A stretch of DNA of 36,497 nt from Bacteroidota bacterium (GTDB taxonomy: Bacteria; Bacteroidota; Bacteroidia; UBA7662; JAIXUI01): the NCBI GenBank assembly GCA_027484125.1, contig JAIXUI010000121.1:1-36497 (forward strand), written 5' to 3'. Under the pieces are notes generated by a model. The model was not told where the DNA came from, ran no database searches, and saw only the letters and a list, made by a program, of their open reading frames with translations. Shown one piece after another: positions 25,504 to 33,462 of the stretch; position 1 is the stretch's first letter; every line of letters starts with the position of its first letter. The position numbers were made by a program, and so were the translations under genes.

Positions 25504-25513
25504 CTGTGTAACA

Positions 25514-25538
25514 AAAGTTCAATGAATGATTGAACTTT
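25514..25538. repeat. Perfect inverted repeat upstream of the serine hydrolase gene
   Basis: AAAGTTCAA and TTGAACTTT (9 bp each, 7-nt loop) lie 11 nt after the response regulator stop. There is no good T-tract, so it is a weak terminator at best. Its right arm overlaps a near -7 box (GAACTTTG, 25532-25539), which fits an operator as well. A second, 6-bp repeat (TTGAGA...TCTCAA) follows immediately. Confidence 0.5.
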
Positions 25539-25563
25539 GAGAGACATTGACAGTCTCAAGGCT

Positions 25564-26850
25564 ATGAAGCATATTGTTTTACTTCTTTTCCTTATCCTTC
25601 CAATTACTGGTCGGACGCAACCTCTTTATTTTCCACCAATTGCAAGCTCCCAATGGGATACCGTCAATCAAGCTTCAATGCCTTGGTGTTGGTCTTGTTT
25701 AGATACTGTTAGTAGTTTTTTAGCTTCCAAAAACACCAAAGGATTTTTGATTCTTAAAGATGGAAAAATAGCCTATGAGCGCTATTATGGAACATTTACC
25801 AAAGACAGTATTTGGTATTGGGCTTCAGCAGGGAAAACGCTCACTTCCATGCTTATTGGCATAGCGCAAGAAAAAGGGTTGCTTAGCATAACACATAAAA
25901 CATCCCAGTACTTAGGGCAAGGATGGACCAGCTTAACTCCACAGCAAGAGGATAGCATCACCATTCGACACCAGCTGACCATGACCACCGGTTTAAACGA
26001 CGCTGTGCCTGATGACGACTGCACTGCCGATACTTGTTTGATTTACCGAGCTCCGGCCGGAAGCAGGTGGGCCTATCACAATGGCCCTTATCTGCTTCTG
26101 CAATCGGTTTTAGATTCCTGTTCTCCCTTAACGCTTGCGCAATTAACCAACCAATGGATTAAACTGCGAATCGGAATGGCAGGTGCTTGGTTCGATGGCA
26201 CTTATTACAGCCGCCTCCGTGATTTTGCTCGCTTTGGTTTGTTAAACCTGGCTAAAGGTGTTTGGAATGGCCAATCTATTCTTGGAGACACTTCCTATTT
26301 CCGACAAGCTACTACTCCCTCTCAATCCATTAATCGTTCCTATGGCTATTTGTGGTGGTTGAATGGGCAGCCTTCGCACATGTTGCCTACAACTCAATTG
26401 ATTTTTCAAGGCCCCATGATTCCTAACGCTCCCATGGACTTGATAGCGGCATTAGGAAAAAATGATCAAAAAATTTATATAGTTCCTTCTATGAATATAG
26501 TGGTAGTAAGAATGGGAGAATCGGCTGGTCAGCCTGCTTTTGCCTTATCTTCCTTTGATAATGAACTCTGGGGATTGCTTAGGCTAGTCTTTCAACCACA
26601 AGTATCTACTCAAACCATTCCAGCTGACCTCCAAAGTATAGTGATGCAACGAAATGGAGATGGTAGCTGGATGCATAAATTGCCAGAATCGTGGTTAAAT
26701 CAGAAAATTGATTTATTTAATGTCTCCGGTCAAAAAGTAAAATCTATGCTGATAGAAAAGCTCAGTTGGAATCAAACCGACTGGCAACTTCAACCAGGAT
26801 TTTACTTGATAAAAAGTGAGCATGGAATAGGTAAATTGTTCCTCCCATGA
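25564..26850 (+). CDS. Secreted serine hydrolase (beta-lactamase/class C-like) with T9SS tail
   Basis: A 428-residue protein. The ATG at 25564 precedes the signal peptide (MKHIVLLLFLILPITGRTQ); the upstream open frame starts only at TTG. The catalytic domain has the SxxK motif S88-AG-K91 (WASAGKTLTSMLIGIA), the Y-x-N motif Y171-H-N173, and the later LIAALGKNDQKIYIVPS in place of a classical KTG box. It belongs to the broad serine beta-lactamase-like/esterase family whose substrates include peptides and esters; antibiotic resistance need not be implied. The last 60 or so residues resemble a T9SS sorting domain (IDLFNVSGQK; GFYLIKSE), so it is probably surface-exposed. The stop overlaps the next start codon as ATGA. 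Confidence 0.9.
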   Translation: MKHIVLLLFLILPITGRTQPLYFPPIASSQWDTVNQASMPWCWSCLDTVSSFLASKNTKGFLILKDGKIAYERYYGTFTKDSIWYWASAGKTLTSMLIGIAQEKGLLSITHKTSQYLGQGWTSLTPQQEDSITIRHQLTMTTGLNDAVPDDDCTADTCLIYRAPAGSRWAYHNGPYLLLQSVLDSCSPLTLAQLTNQWIKLRIGMAGAWFDGTYYSRLRDFARFGLLNLAKGVWNGQSILGDTSYFRQATTPSQSINRSYGYLWWLNGQPSHMLPTTQLIFQGPMIPNAPMDLIAALGKNDQKIYIVPSMNIVVVRMGESAGQPAFALSSFDNELWGLLRLVFQPQVSTQTIPADLQSIVMQRNGDGSWMHKLPESWLNQKIDLFNVSGQKVKSMLIEKLSWNQTDWQLQPGFYLIKSEHGIGKLFLP

Positions 26851-27605
26851 ACTTGAAAAGTATCCCTGTTCTGTTGTTGGTTGTTTTCAACGTTTTGAAG
26901 CTTGAAGCCCAAACCAGGTTGTACACCGACTTGCAGGGAAATCTTTATGAAATTAAGCCGGATAATGAAATACTTCGCATCGACACTTCTGGAAAAGTAA
27001 TAGCCAACTGGAGAGATAGAAACTTGGGAAAAATCTCCTCGTTTGATTTGCTGAACCCCCTTAAACCATTGGCTTTCTATCCCGAAACCTCAACCCTGAT
27101 AGAGTTCGATAACAACCTTTATCCGGTGAATCAGCGGGTGATAGAAGATGCGCGTAATGGTGCTAACCCTTTGTTTTGCAGAAGCGCTGACAATAGAATT
27201 TGGTTTTTTGACGACAGAACGTTAAGCCTAAAGAAGTATGATGCCGAGGGCATTAGCAGTGTAGAAGGCCCACGCCTCAACCAACATTTTCCTGCTTCAT
27301 TTCAGGCTATAGATTTGGTGGAGCATCAACGCCAGGTGTTTCTGCTGATTCAGAATGAAGGAGTCTGGATTTTTGACTTTTATGGAGCGCTAATTCGAAA
27401 AATACCTGCAAAAGGAGTTTCGGATATGGCTTTATATGGCCAATTTCTATGGTTGCAAACCCCACATGGATTATTACAATACAACCTTAAAACCCTCCAA
27501 ACTACAGATTGGCCTTTAAAGGAAGCACAAATTCCGGAATCAATTGCTCCAGCTGCAAATGGGTTATACTTTCTCAAGCAGGGAAGAGTAACTTTGTGGC
27601 CTTGA
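26847..27605 (+). CDS. Secreted propeller-like protein of unknown function
   Basis: A 252-residue protein with a signal peptide (MNLKSIPVLLLVVFNVLKLEAQ) and no membrane segment after it. The mature part consists of short beta-strand units such as LYTDLQGNLYEIKPDNEILRID, RIWFFDDRTLSLKKYD, VWIFDFYGALIRKI and LWLQTPHGLLQYNLK, consistent with a small beta-propeller. I cannot assign a function. Its ATGA overlap with the serine hydrolase gene points to translational coupling and perhaps a shared extracytoplasmic role. Its stop is 9 nt before prfA, so prfA may be expressed from the same mRNA. No T9SS tail is present, so it is probably periplasmic. Confidence 0.78.
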   Translation: MNLKSIPVLLLVVFNVLKLEAQTRLYTDLQGNLYEIKPDNEILRIDTSGKVIANWRDRNLGKISSFDLLNPLKPLAFYPETSTLIEFDNNLYPVNQRVIEDARNGANPLFCRSADNRIWFFDDRTLSLKKYDAEGISSVEGPRLNQHFPASFQAIDLVEHQRQVFLLIQNEGVWIFDFYGALIRKIPAKGVSDMALYGQFLWLQTPHGLLQYNLKTLQTTDWPLKEAQIPESIAPAANGLYFLKQGRVTLWP

Positions 27606-27614
27606 AAAACCTTC

Positions 27615-28688
27615 ATGTTAGATAAACTGGAAGCCATAAAGCAACGTTGGGAAGAAGTAGGGGAGATGCTCCTCGCCCCCGATGTATTCGATGATATGAA
27701 ACGCTATGCTCGTCTGAATAAAGAATATAAAGACTTGCAGAAGGTAGTGGATGCTTATCATGAATACCGAAAACTAACTGACAATATCATCAACAGTCAG
27801 CGCATGTTGCAGGAGGAAAAAGATCCTGACATGATCGAAATGGCTAAAGCAGAATTGGAAGAATTACTTCCCCAAAAAGAGCCAATGGAAGATGCCATTC
27901 GCTTCATGCTCATTCCCCAAGACCCGGAAGATGGTCGCAATGCGGTCCTCGAAATCCGAGCCGGTACCGGAGGCGACGAAGCTGCTCTTTTCGCGGGCGA
28001 CCTTTACCGCATGTACATGAGGTACTGCGAAAACAAAGGCTGGAAGGTGGAATTGGTAGATGAGAATGAAGGCACGGCAGGCGGTTACAAGGAAGTTGTC
28101 CTCAACATCATCGGAGAAGATGTTTATGGAATTTTGAAGTATGAATCCGGGGTTCACCGTGTTCAACGTGTGCCGGATACCGAAACCCAGGGAAGAGTCC
28201 ACACTTCTGCTGCCTCTGTAGTGGTACTACCCGAAGCAGACGAATTTGAAGTCACCATCAATCCGGCTGACATTGAAATGCAAACAGCTCGCTCTGGCGG
28301 TGCCGGCGGCCAAAATGTAAACAAAGTAGAAACCAAAGTAATGCTAACACACAAACCTTCAGGGATTGTGGTTACCTGTCAAGTGGAGCGTTCCCAAATT
28401 GCCAACCGTGAACGTGCCATGCAAATGTTGAGAACTCGCCTTTACGAACAGGAGCTCAATAAACGCCAAGAAGACGTAGCTCGCCGACGCAAAACCATGG
28501 TTTCTACAGGCGATAGATCCGCAAAAATCCGTACTTACAACTTCCCCCAATCCAGGGTTACCGATCATCGAATTGGGTTAACGCTCTATAACCTTTCACA
28601 ATTTCTCGATGGAGATTTGCAAGGGATGATTGATGCGCTTCAACTGGCAGAAAATGCGGAAAGACTCAAAGAAGGCGTAGAAGGATAG
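27615..28688 (+). CDS. prfA: Peptide chain release factor 1 (RF1)
   Basis: A 357-residue class I release factor that recognises UAA and UAG. RF1 is shown by the P-x-T recognition element (P187, D188, T189, in [15 protein letters not shown]) instead of the SPF seen in the RF2 gene at 3869. The catalytic GGQ is at 231-233 ([14 protein letters not shown]). The N-terminal helical domain contains [21 protein letters not shown], and the length is standard. It is co-directional with the serine hydrolase and propeller genes upstream (9-nt gap) and with menE downstream (2-nt gap). No separate promoter is visible. The usual neighbours hemA or prmC are absent. Confidence 0.97.
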   Translation: MLDKLEAIKQRWEEVGEMLLAPDVFDDMKRYARLNKEYKDLQKVVDAYHEYRKLTDNIINSQRMLQEEKDPDMIEMAKAELEELLPQKEPMEDAIRFMLIPQDPEDGRNAVLEIRAGTGGDEAALFAGDLYRMYMRYCENKGWKVELVDENEGTAGGYKEVVLNIIGEDVYGILKYESGVHRVQRVPDTETQGRVHTSAASVVVLPEADEFEVTINPADIEMQTARSGGAGGQNVNKVETKVMLTHKPSGIVVTCQVERSQIANRERAMQMLRTRLYEQELNKRQEDVARRRKTMVSTGDRSAKIRTYNFPQSRVTDHRIGLTLYNLSQFLDGDLQGMIDALQLAENAERLKEGVEG

Positions 28689-28690
28689 TC

Positions 28691-29800
28691 ATGAAGCCCT
28701 TGTACTTTTCAGGGCAAGCTTTTCTTCCCGGACAAGCGTTGGCTTTAGCTACCGCTAATCTAGAGTCAACACTTATCTCAGAGCATGAGCGCGCTTTTTG
28801 GCAGTTGATTCAAAACTGGTTCAACCCTGCCTGTCGGTGGTTTACTTTACAAACTTCGGGCTCTACCGGGCAGCCGAAAACAATCTCTTTTCCTCGTGAG
28901 GCGGTAATACTAGCCGCTGAATCACAACTTAAGGCTTTATCTAATCTAACAATTAAGGCAGCCTGGCTGGCGCTCCCTGCCAACAAGGCAGGAGGGATGA
29001 TGCTGGTAGTTAGGGCGCTGTTGGCCGGTTGGGACATTCGCCTTTTACCTAACAAGCTCAATCCGCTGGAAACAGTTGATGAGACAATTCAATTTTCCGA
29101 ATACGCCATCATTTCGCTCCTTCCTAATCAGTTTGAGAAAATCCTCCAACAGCCCACTTCTTCGGATGTGTTGAAGCAGGCAAGTCTGATGCTTTTAGGA
29201 GGTGGGGCTGTCAGTCAGAGTGTAAAAGAACTGGCTCAATCCTGGAACTACGGAGAAATTTGGCATACTTACGGAATGACCGAAACTTTAAGTTTTGTGG
29301 CACTTCGTAATTTGAAGGAAGGGTCTGCTTTGTTTCGTCCACTGCCTGATTATCAAGCTGTGCGTCAGGAAAACGGTTGCCTGGCCATTCGTTTTCCTGA
29401 AACATGGGCATCTGTTTTGGACGATGTTTGGGTCTTCACTCAGGATGTGGTTGAAATTTCTGAATCTAACTTGTTTAGCGTATTAGGCCGAATTGATGAG
29501 GTGATCAATAGTGGCGGCTTGAAGTTGTTTCCATCAACTTTGGAAGCTGAATTAACCACATTGATTGGAGATATGCCGTATAAAGTATGCGTTGTTTCGA
29601 TGGATGATCCTCAATGGGGGCAGCGGCCATGCTGGGTATTTGAAGCTTCCATGCCCGACGCTGACTTACTCGCTTCTTGGTCTGATTCCGTTCACGCTCA
29701 TCACAGGCCGGCTGCCTGGACGGTTATCGAAAGTTTTCCCTTCAATGAAGGAGGAAAGCTAGACCGAAGAAAAATCAAACAATGCATAAAAAGTGCATAA
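28691..29800 (+). CDS. menE: Short AMP-binding enzyme, probably o-succinylbenzoate-CoA ligase
   Basis: A 369-residue acyl-adenylating enzyme. It shows the phosphate-binding loop TSGSTGQPKT (55-64), HTYGMTETLSFVALRNL (adenylate-binding motif), LGRIDEVINSGGLKLFPSTLE (hinge and CoA-binding motif) and a C-terminal lysine region NEGGKLDRRKIKQ. It is shorter than E. coli MenE (451) but matches the compact MenE form of Bacteroidota. MenE activates o-succinylbenzoate with CoA in menaquinone synthesis, the main quinone of this phylum. The other men genes are not nearby, so the assignment rests on fold and length; another small acyl-CoA ligase is possible. It follows prfA by 2 nt and ends at a bidirectional terminator. 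Confidence 0.8.
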   Translation: MKPLYFSGQAFLPGQALALATANLESTLISEHERAFWQLIQNWFNPACRWFTLQTSGSTGQPKTISFPREAVILAAESQLKALSNLTIKAAWLALPANKAGGMMLVVRALLAGWDIRLLPNKLNPLETVDETIQFSEYAIISLLPNQFEKILQQPTSSDVLKQASLMLLGGGAVSQSVKELAQSWNYGEIWHTYGMTETLSFVALRNLKEGSALFRPLPDYQAVRQENGCLAIRFPETWASVLDDVWVFTQDVVEISESNLFSVLGRIDEVINSGGLKLFPSTLEAELTTLIGDMPYKVCVVSMDDPQWGQRPCWVFEASMPDADLLASWSDSVHAHHRPAAWTVIESFPFNEGGKLDRRKIKQCIKSA

Positions 29801-29801
29801 A

Positions 29802-29833
29802 AAAGGCGTGTAATGCTTGAATTACACGCCTTT
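29802..29833. terminator. Bidirectional intrinsic terminator
   Basis: A perfect 13-bp stem (29802-29814 with 29821-29833, 6-nt loop) fills the 37-nt gap between the converging menE and barrel genes. Both ends are A/T-rich: the arms end in TTT on each strand, and on the minus strand the T-rich run continues. It can serve both genes. Confidence 0.88.
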
Positions 29834-29837
29834 AAAC

Positions 29838-30674
29838 TTACCAGGCTTGGAACAATAAATGCTCCAGCCTAATCATCACTAAGTTCGGTCCCATCCTTCT
29901 TACATTGGCATCTAGCTCAAAGCGATAAGCTAAGTCTAAGCATGTTTGAGAGTTGAAAATAAACTGAATTGCCGGTTGTAAATCAATCCAATGCCCGTTT
30001 TGAATTGGATGCGGACCAACTGTGCCTTCAAAGCCGCTGTTCCATCCTCCTAAAAACTCTGCGTACAGATTTACATTAGTTTTTTTAAAACTCGCGTTAT
30101 ATCGCAGCGGATACGCTAAAGCACCAATCGATAAACTGCCTGAGATGGTTCTTCCTTGGTCAAATCCGGACTCTTTCTGTGCGTAATAAACCCTGTTCCA
30201 GCCCCAACTTGTTGAGACAGCAACTTTATGAATTAATTGGGTTAGTGTACCACCTAAACTGATGCCGCTATGGTCGCCATTCAGGTTCAAGTCGCTCATG
30301 TGTTGCGGGTTAAGTGAGTGACTATAACGCGCCCACAAGGCACCTCGTAGGTGTTGGTGTACTTTGTCGATGGTGAACAGTCGGTATTGAGCGCCAATTT
30401 GAAGGCCTTCATACTGGGTTTTGAATTGGTAATAATCGGAAAACCCTACCGAGCCCATCAACATAAGCTTTTTTGTTATTCCTGCCCGTACTTCCGCCTG
30501 ATATCGGCTCATTGTCCGGCTTGGCGATTCCATCCCTTTGTAATTAAGTCGTAATCCTAATGCTTTCGCCGGCATATTAGAAGCAGGGTCAGTAGCGATA
30601 TAAAGCTCCTGACTTTGAGCAGTACCCCCTGCCAGCAATACAGCCGAAAGAAGGAACCTCAACCAAGATTTCAT
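29838..30674 (-). CDS. Outer-membrane beta-barrel candidate of a metal locus
   Basis: A 278-residue protein with a signal peptide (MKSWLRFLLSAVLLAGGTAQSQ). The mature region consists of alternating short beta-strands rich in aromatic residues (KLMLMGSVGFSDYYQF; VAVSTSWGWNRVYYAQ; VNLYAEFLGGWNSGFE) and ends in a strand with a terminal aromatic, LEHLLFQAW, a pattern of outer-membrane barrels. Its ATG overlaps the stop of the HMA protein gene by 1 nt (TAATG), so coupling is strong. I infer that it works with the HMA and HYC proteins in metal (perhaps copper) handling. It could be a channel or a structural barrel; no catalytic motif is seen. Confidence 0.72.
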   Translation of the reverse strand: MKSWLRFLLSAVLLAGGTAQSQELYIATDPASNMPAKALGLRLNYKGMESPSRTMSRYQAEVRAGITKKLMLMGSVGFSDYYQFKTQYEGLQIGAQYRLFTIDKVHQHLRGALWARYSHSLNPQHMSDLNLNGDHSGISLGGTLTQLIHKVAVSTSWGWNRVYYAQKESGFDQGRTISGSLSIGALAYPLRYNASFKKTNVNLYAEFLGGWNSGFEGTVGPHPIQNGHWIDLQPAIQFIFNSQTCLDLAYRFELDANVRRMGPNLVMIRLEHLLFQAW

Positions 30675-31219
30675 TATAGGGTAACGTGATAGATACGGCC
30701 TGATGGTTGATTGTCTGACTTACAGCAGGTGGCCATTTTGCCAGTTTGGTAGCAACCATGGGCGGTTTTGCCTTTGTATTGCTGAAATTGTTCTTTTTCT
30801 ACAAACTGTTTATCGATGAATTGTAGGTTAACTTTTCCTTCAACTGTTTTTCCTTCTGCATTGACAAAATGATACCAGCGCTGTCCCATTTTGAGGTGAT
30901 GATCTCGCTCAAGCAACACTTTAGGCATGGTTACCGTAATTGTTAATCCCGCAACGGCGAATCCTGCACTTTCCACTTCTTTCGCGATTAAATCGGGGTC
31001 AACGGTTTGTCCAGGTTTGAACTGAAGGACAAATTCTGCTTTTGCAAGGTCTGTTTCAATCGATTTCACGAAAGGCAATTGCATCAAAGCCTTGTAAGTC
31101 GATTTTTGACACATGGAACAGGTAAGTCCAGAAATTTGAAGGGTTGCTGAGGTCATGGTTTGTGCCTGGCTGCTCAGCATAGCCAGTAAGAGCGCGATGC
31201 TCAAGAGAAATTTTTTCAT
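30674..31219 (-). CDS. Secreted heavy-metal-associated (HMA) domain protein with a Cys-rich tail
   Basis: A 181-residue exported protein with signal peptide MKKFLLSIALLLAMLSSQAQ. Residues from about 24 to 95 form an HMA fold with the metal-binding motif GLTCSMC (C34, C37), as in copper chaperones. Unusually, the domain is followed by an extra segment of about 85 residues that contains H107/H108 and, near the end, C156, C165 and C166 (HGCYQTGKMATCC). That gives a second potential metal site. It lies 85 nt downstream of the HYC gene and overlaps the barrel gene. Copper or another soft metal is likely from the family; the precise metal is not shown by the sequence. Confidence 0.88.
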   Translation of the reverse strand: MKKFLLSIALLLAMLSSQAQTMTSATLQISGLTCSMCQKSTYKALMQLPFVKSIETDLAKAEFVLQFKPGQTVDPDLIAKEVESAGFAVAGLTITVTMPKVLLERDHHLKMGQRWYHFVNAEGKTVEGKVNLQFIDKQFVEKEQFQQYKGKTAHGCYQTGKMATCCKSDNQPSGRIYHVTL

Positions 31220-31247
31220 GGTTGGGTTTGGTTAAATAGGAAGTGGT

Positions 31248-31263
31248 GGTTGAATCATCAACC
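31248..31263. repeat. Small hairpin between the HYC and HMA genes
   Basis: GGTTGA-ATCA-TCAACC forms a 6-bp stem with a 4-nt loop, 29 nt before the HMA start codon. A second small repeat (CTTC-GCT-GAAG) lies nearer the HYC stop. No T-tract follows, so these are not clear terminators. They may tune expression or mRNA stability in the operon. Confidence 0.4.
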
Positions 31264-31304
31264 GACAAGCAACTACTATCAGCCTTCGCTGAAGCATTGA
31301 TATC

Positions 31305-31685
31305 CTATTTACGCCAAGCCGCAATCCAAGAAAGAAAAGTTTGAATTTTAGCCCAATGTGGCGGTCCTCGGTCAAAAAAACGAACAAAACGTTCTGTTTT
31401 TTCTAGGATGAATTGATTGTAAGAGGAGGGAAGTAAAACTTCCATGACCTGATACAAAGGGCTAAACTTCAGAAGAGCAGCAGGAGCATGTTCTGATTGA
31501 ACTTCTGATTGAATCGTTTCAGTGCTGCAACAGGTGTCTTCGGTATCAGTACAACTGCCGCAACCGGCATCTGAGCTTAAACTTACAGACGAAAGTTCGT
31601 CCGCGCAGTAATGGCGCACAATACTTACACCGCTCACTGCGAGCAGGTAAATAAGCACCAAGACCAGCCGAACTAACTTATTCAT
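31305..31685 (-). CDS. HYC_CC_PP-type small cysteine-rich membrane protein
   Basis: A 126-residue protein. The N-terminus is a hydrophobic signal or anchor (MNKLVRLVLVLIYLLAVSGV), followed by H25-Y26-C27, then C42, C45 and the pair C52-C53, and near the C-terminus P108-P109 in FDRGPPHW. This series of HYC, CC and PP is the hallmark of a family widespread in Bacteroidota and often found in metal-related loci. Its function is not established. It leads the transcript that continues to the HMA and barrel genes. A -7-like box (TATTTTTA, one mismatch) lies 4 nt before the ATG, and a palindrome (CTTAC-GT-GTAAG, 31721-31732) lies further upstream, a possible operator. Confidence 0.83.
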   Translation of the reverse strand: MNKLVRLVLVLIYLLAVSGVSIVRHYCADELSSVSLSSDAGCGSCTDTEDTCCSTETIQSEVQSEHAPAALLKFSPLYQVMEVLLPSSYNQFILEKTERFVRFFDRGPPHWAKIQTFLSWIAAWRK

Positions 31686-31689
31686 ATTG

Positions 31690-31732
31690 TAAAAATAGGT
31701 ATATAGAATAAAGAATCACGCTTACGTGTAAG
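31690..31732 (-). promoter_or_regulatory. Putative promoter and operator of the HYC-HMA-barrel operon
   Basis: TATTTTTA (31697-31690) differs from TAnnTTTG only at the last base and lies 4 nt before the ATG. CTTAC-GT-GTAAG at 31721-31732, centred about 30 nt upstream of the box, is a plausible binding site for a metal-responsive regulator. No regulator gene is adjacent. Confidence 0.42.
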
Positions 31733-31746
31733 TTTTTAGCAAAATG

Positions 31747-32709
31747 TTAACGAGCTAACTCATTCCAAATCAAGGCTGATGCACCTAGAACGGCTGCGTT
31801 TTTATCCTGAAGGCCAGAAAGCTGGAGCTTAACTTTATTCTTGAAAATGGGCAACAAGAACTTCTCCATGTGTAGCAAAGTAGGCTGAAACAGCAAGTCT
31901 TTCGCATTAGCTAGTCCACCAAATAGGAAGATGGCTTCAGGGCTGGTGATGGCAATGGCCTCAGCCAGCTTCATGCCCAAGATTCTCCCAGTATATTCGA
32001 AAGCTTCTAAGGCAATTTTATCGCCTCTAATAGCCGCTTCCGTAATCATTTTCGCATCCAAATCTTCAAAACTCAGGTTTCTTAGTTCGCTGTCAGAGAT
32101 GTAATCTGCCAAAAGCTTGAAAATGGTTCTTTTGATTCCAGTTGCTGAAACGTAGGTTTCTAAACATCCTTTGTTGCCACAGCCACATTGGCGACCATTT
32201 ACATTTACAATGGTGTGTCCAAGTTCTCCTGCAAATCCATCATGGCCGTAAACCAACTTGCCATTCACTACAATTCCACTGCCTAGACCGGTTCCAAGAG
32301 TTACAACGATAAAATCTTTCATTCCTTTGGCTGCGCCGAAGGTCATTTCACCTATTGCTGCGGCATTGGCGTCGTTGGTGAGTGCGCAAGGGATTCCGAA
32401 ATGCTCTCCAACAATTTCGCGCACTTCAACCACTTTGCCCCAATTTAAATTAGGTGGATTCTCAACAGTACCTCGATAATAATTGGCGTTAGGTGCGCCT
32501 ATTCCAATGCCTGCAAGTTCATAATCAGCCTGAAATTTCTTGCCCATTTCTTCCATTTTCCGAAAGAGCCTTGGCAAATATGAGCTGGCATCTTGTTCCC
32601 GATGGGTAGGGATAACCTCTTCAGTGAGAATATCTCCCTGTCTGTTAACTAAGCCTATGGAAGTGTTGGTGCCTCCAATGTCAACACCAAAACAGAGTTG
32701 TTCCTTCAT
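31747..32709 (-). CDS. ROK-family sugar kinase (glucokinase-like)
   Basis: A 320-residue ROK protein without a DNA-binding domain, so a kinase rather than a repressor. It shows the ATP-binding start GVDIGGTNTSIGLV, the catalytic NDAN (D113), TLGTGLGSGIVV, and the zinc motif with H165, C175, C177 and C182 (NGRQCGCGNKGC). It probably phosphorylates glucose or a related hexose in the cytoplasm; the exact sugar cannot be told. The start lies 2 nt after the stop of the glycosyltransferase gene, so it is the last gene of the PD40-GT2-ROK run. A 61-nt gap separates it from the HYC gene. Confidence 0.92.
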   Translation of the reverse strand: MKEQLCFGVDIGGTNTSIGLVNRQGDILTEEVIPTHREQDASSYLPRLFRKMEEMGKKFQADYELAGIGIGAPNANYYRGTVENPPNLNWGKVVEVREIVGEHFGIPCALTNDANAAAIGEMTFGAAKGMKDFIVVTLGTGLGSGIVVNGKLVYGHDGFAGELGHTIVNVNGRQCGCGNKGCLETYVSATGIKRTIFKLLADYISDSELRNLSFEDLDAKMITEAAIRGDKIALEAFEYTGRILGMKLAEAIAITSPEAIFLFGGLANAKDLLFQPTLLHMEKFLLPIFKNKVKLQLSGLQDKNAAVLGASALIWNELAR

Positions 32710-32711
32710 GT

Positions 32712-33443
32712 TTACTTTTTATAGGTGCGGAATATAGTACGCAGCCGCATCGAAATCACACCAAAAACGGCTTCTTTCACAATTCCTTTCGACATTTTAG
32801 ACTCTCCAACAGTTCTGTCGGTGAAAATAATCGGAACTTCCTGAAGCTTAAATCCATGTTTCCATGCGGTATATTTCATTTCTATCTGAAATGCGTATCC
32901 CACAAATTTGATTTTATCTAATCGTACTTTCTCCAATACTTGCCGTCTGTAGCAGATAAACCCGGCGGTTGCATCCATGATGGGCATTCGAGTGATGAAT
33001 CTTACATAAACCGATGCAAAATAGGAGAGCAGTACCCGAGAAATGGGCCAGTTTACCACATTAACGCCTGTAACGTAGCGAGATCCAATGGCTACATCGG
33101 CCCCATCATGCATACAAGCATGTTCTAAACGCAAAAGGTCGTCGGGATTATGGCTGAAATCTGCGTCAATTTCATAGATGTACTGATATGACCTTGCAAG
33201 CGCCCATTTGAAACCATGAATATAAGCAGTGCCTAATCCTTGCTTACCGCTTCTGCTTTCCAGAAATAACTTGCCATCAAAGTCATGTTGTAGTTTTCTC
33301 ACCAAATCAGCGGTGCCATCAGGCGAGTTGTCATCAACTACCAATACATGGAAGTGGTGCCCCAGCGCAAAAATGCGTTTCAGCATGGGTTCTATGTTCC
33401 CTTTTTCGTTGTAGGTAGGGATAACCACCAGATTACGGCTCAC
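32712..33443 (-). CDS. Polyprenol-phosphate mannosyltransferase-like GT2 enzyme
   Basis: A 243-residue GT-A glycosyltransferase of the dolichol-phosphate mannose synthase type. The start is VVIPTYNEKGNIEPML, followed by VVDDNSPDGTADL (37-46), GLGTAYIHGFKWAL, and the metal-binding D93-x-D95 in EIDADFSHNP. GSRYV and the late ATAGFICYRR and FTDRTVGESKMS complete the pattern. It has no C-terminal membrane domain, which fits the soluble or peripheral form that makes polyprenyl-phosphate sugar. The start is a GTG at 33443; no ATG lies near. It follows the PD40 gene by 19 nt. The GT-C-like protein at 8236-9927 could use its product, which is inference. Confidence 0.92.
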   Translation of the reverse strand: MSRNLVVIPTYNEKGNIEPMLKRIFALGHHFHVLVVDDNSPDGTADLVRKLQHDFDGKLFLESRSGKQGLGTAYIHGFKWALARSYQYIYEIDADFSHNPDDLLRLEHACMHDGADVAIGSRYVTGVNVVNWPISRVLLSYFASVYVRFITRMPIMDATAGFICYRRQVLEKVRLDKIKFVGYAFQIEMKYTAWKHGFKLQEVPIIFTDRTVGESKMSKGIVKEAVFGVISMRLRTIFRTYKK

Positions 33444-33462
33444 CGTTTATACCTTCCTGCTG

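Noticed and set aside
28170-28200. PDT instead of the common PAT in the RF1 recognition motif
   Set aside because: Only the first and third residues of P-x-T are strictly conserved, and Asp in the middle is, to my knowledge, common in this phylum.
28691-29800. menE as a truncated gene because it is shorter than the E. coli protein
   Set aside because: All core adenylating motifs, the hinge and the C-terminal lysine region are present, so the short form is intact.
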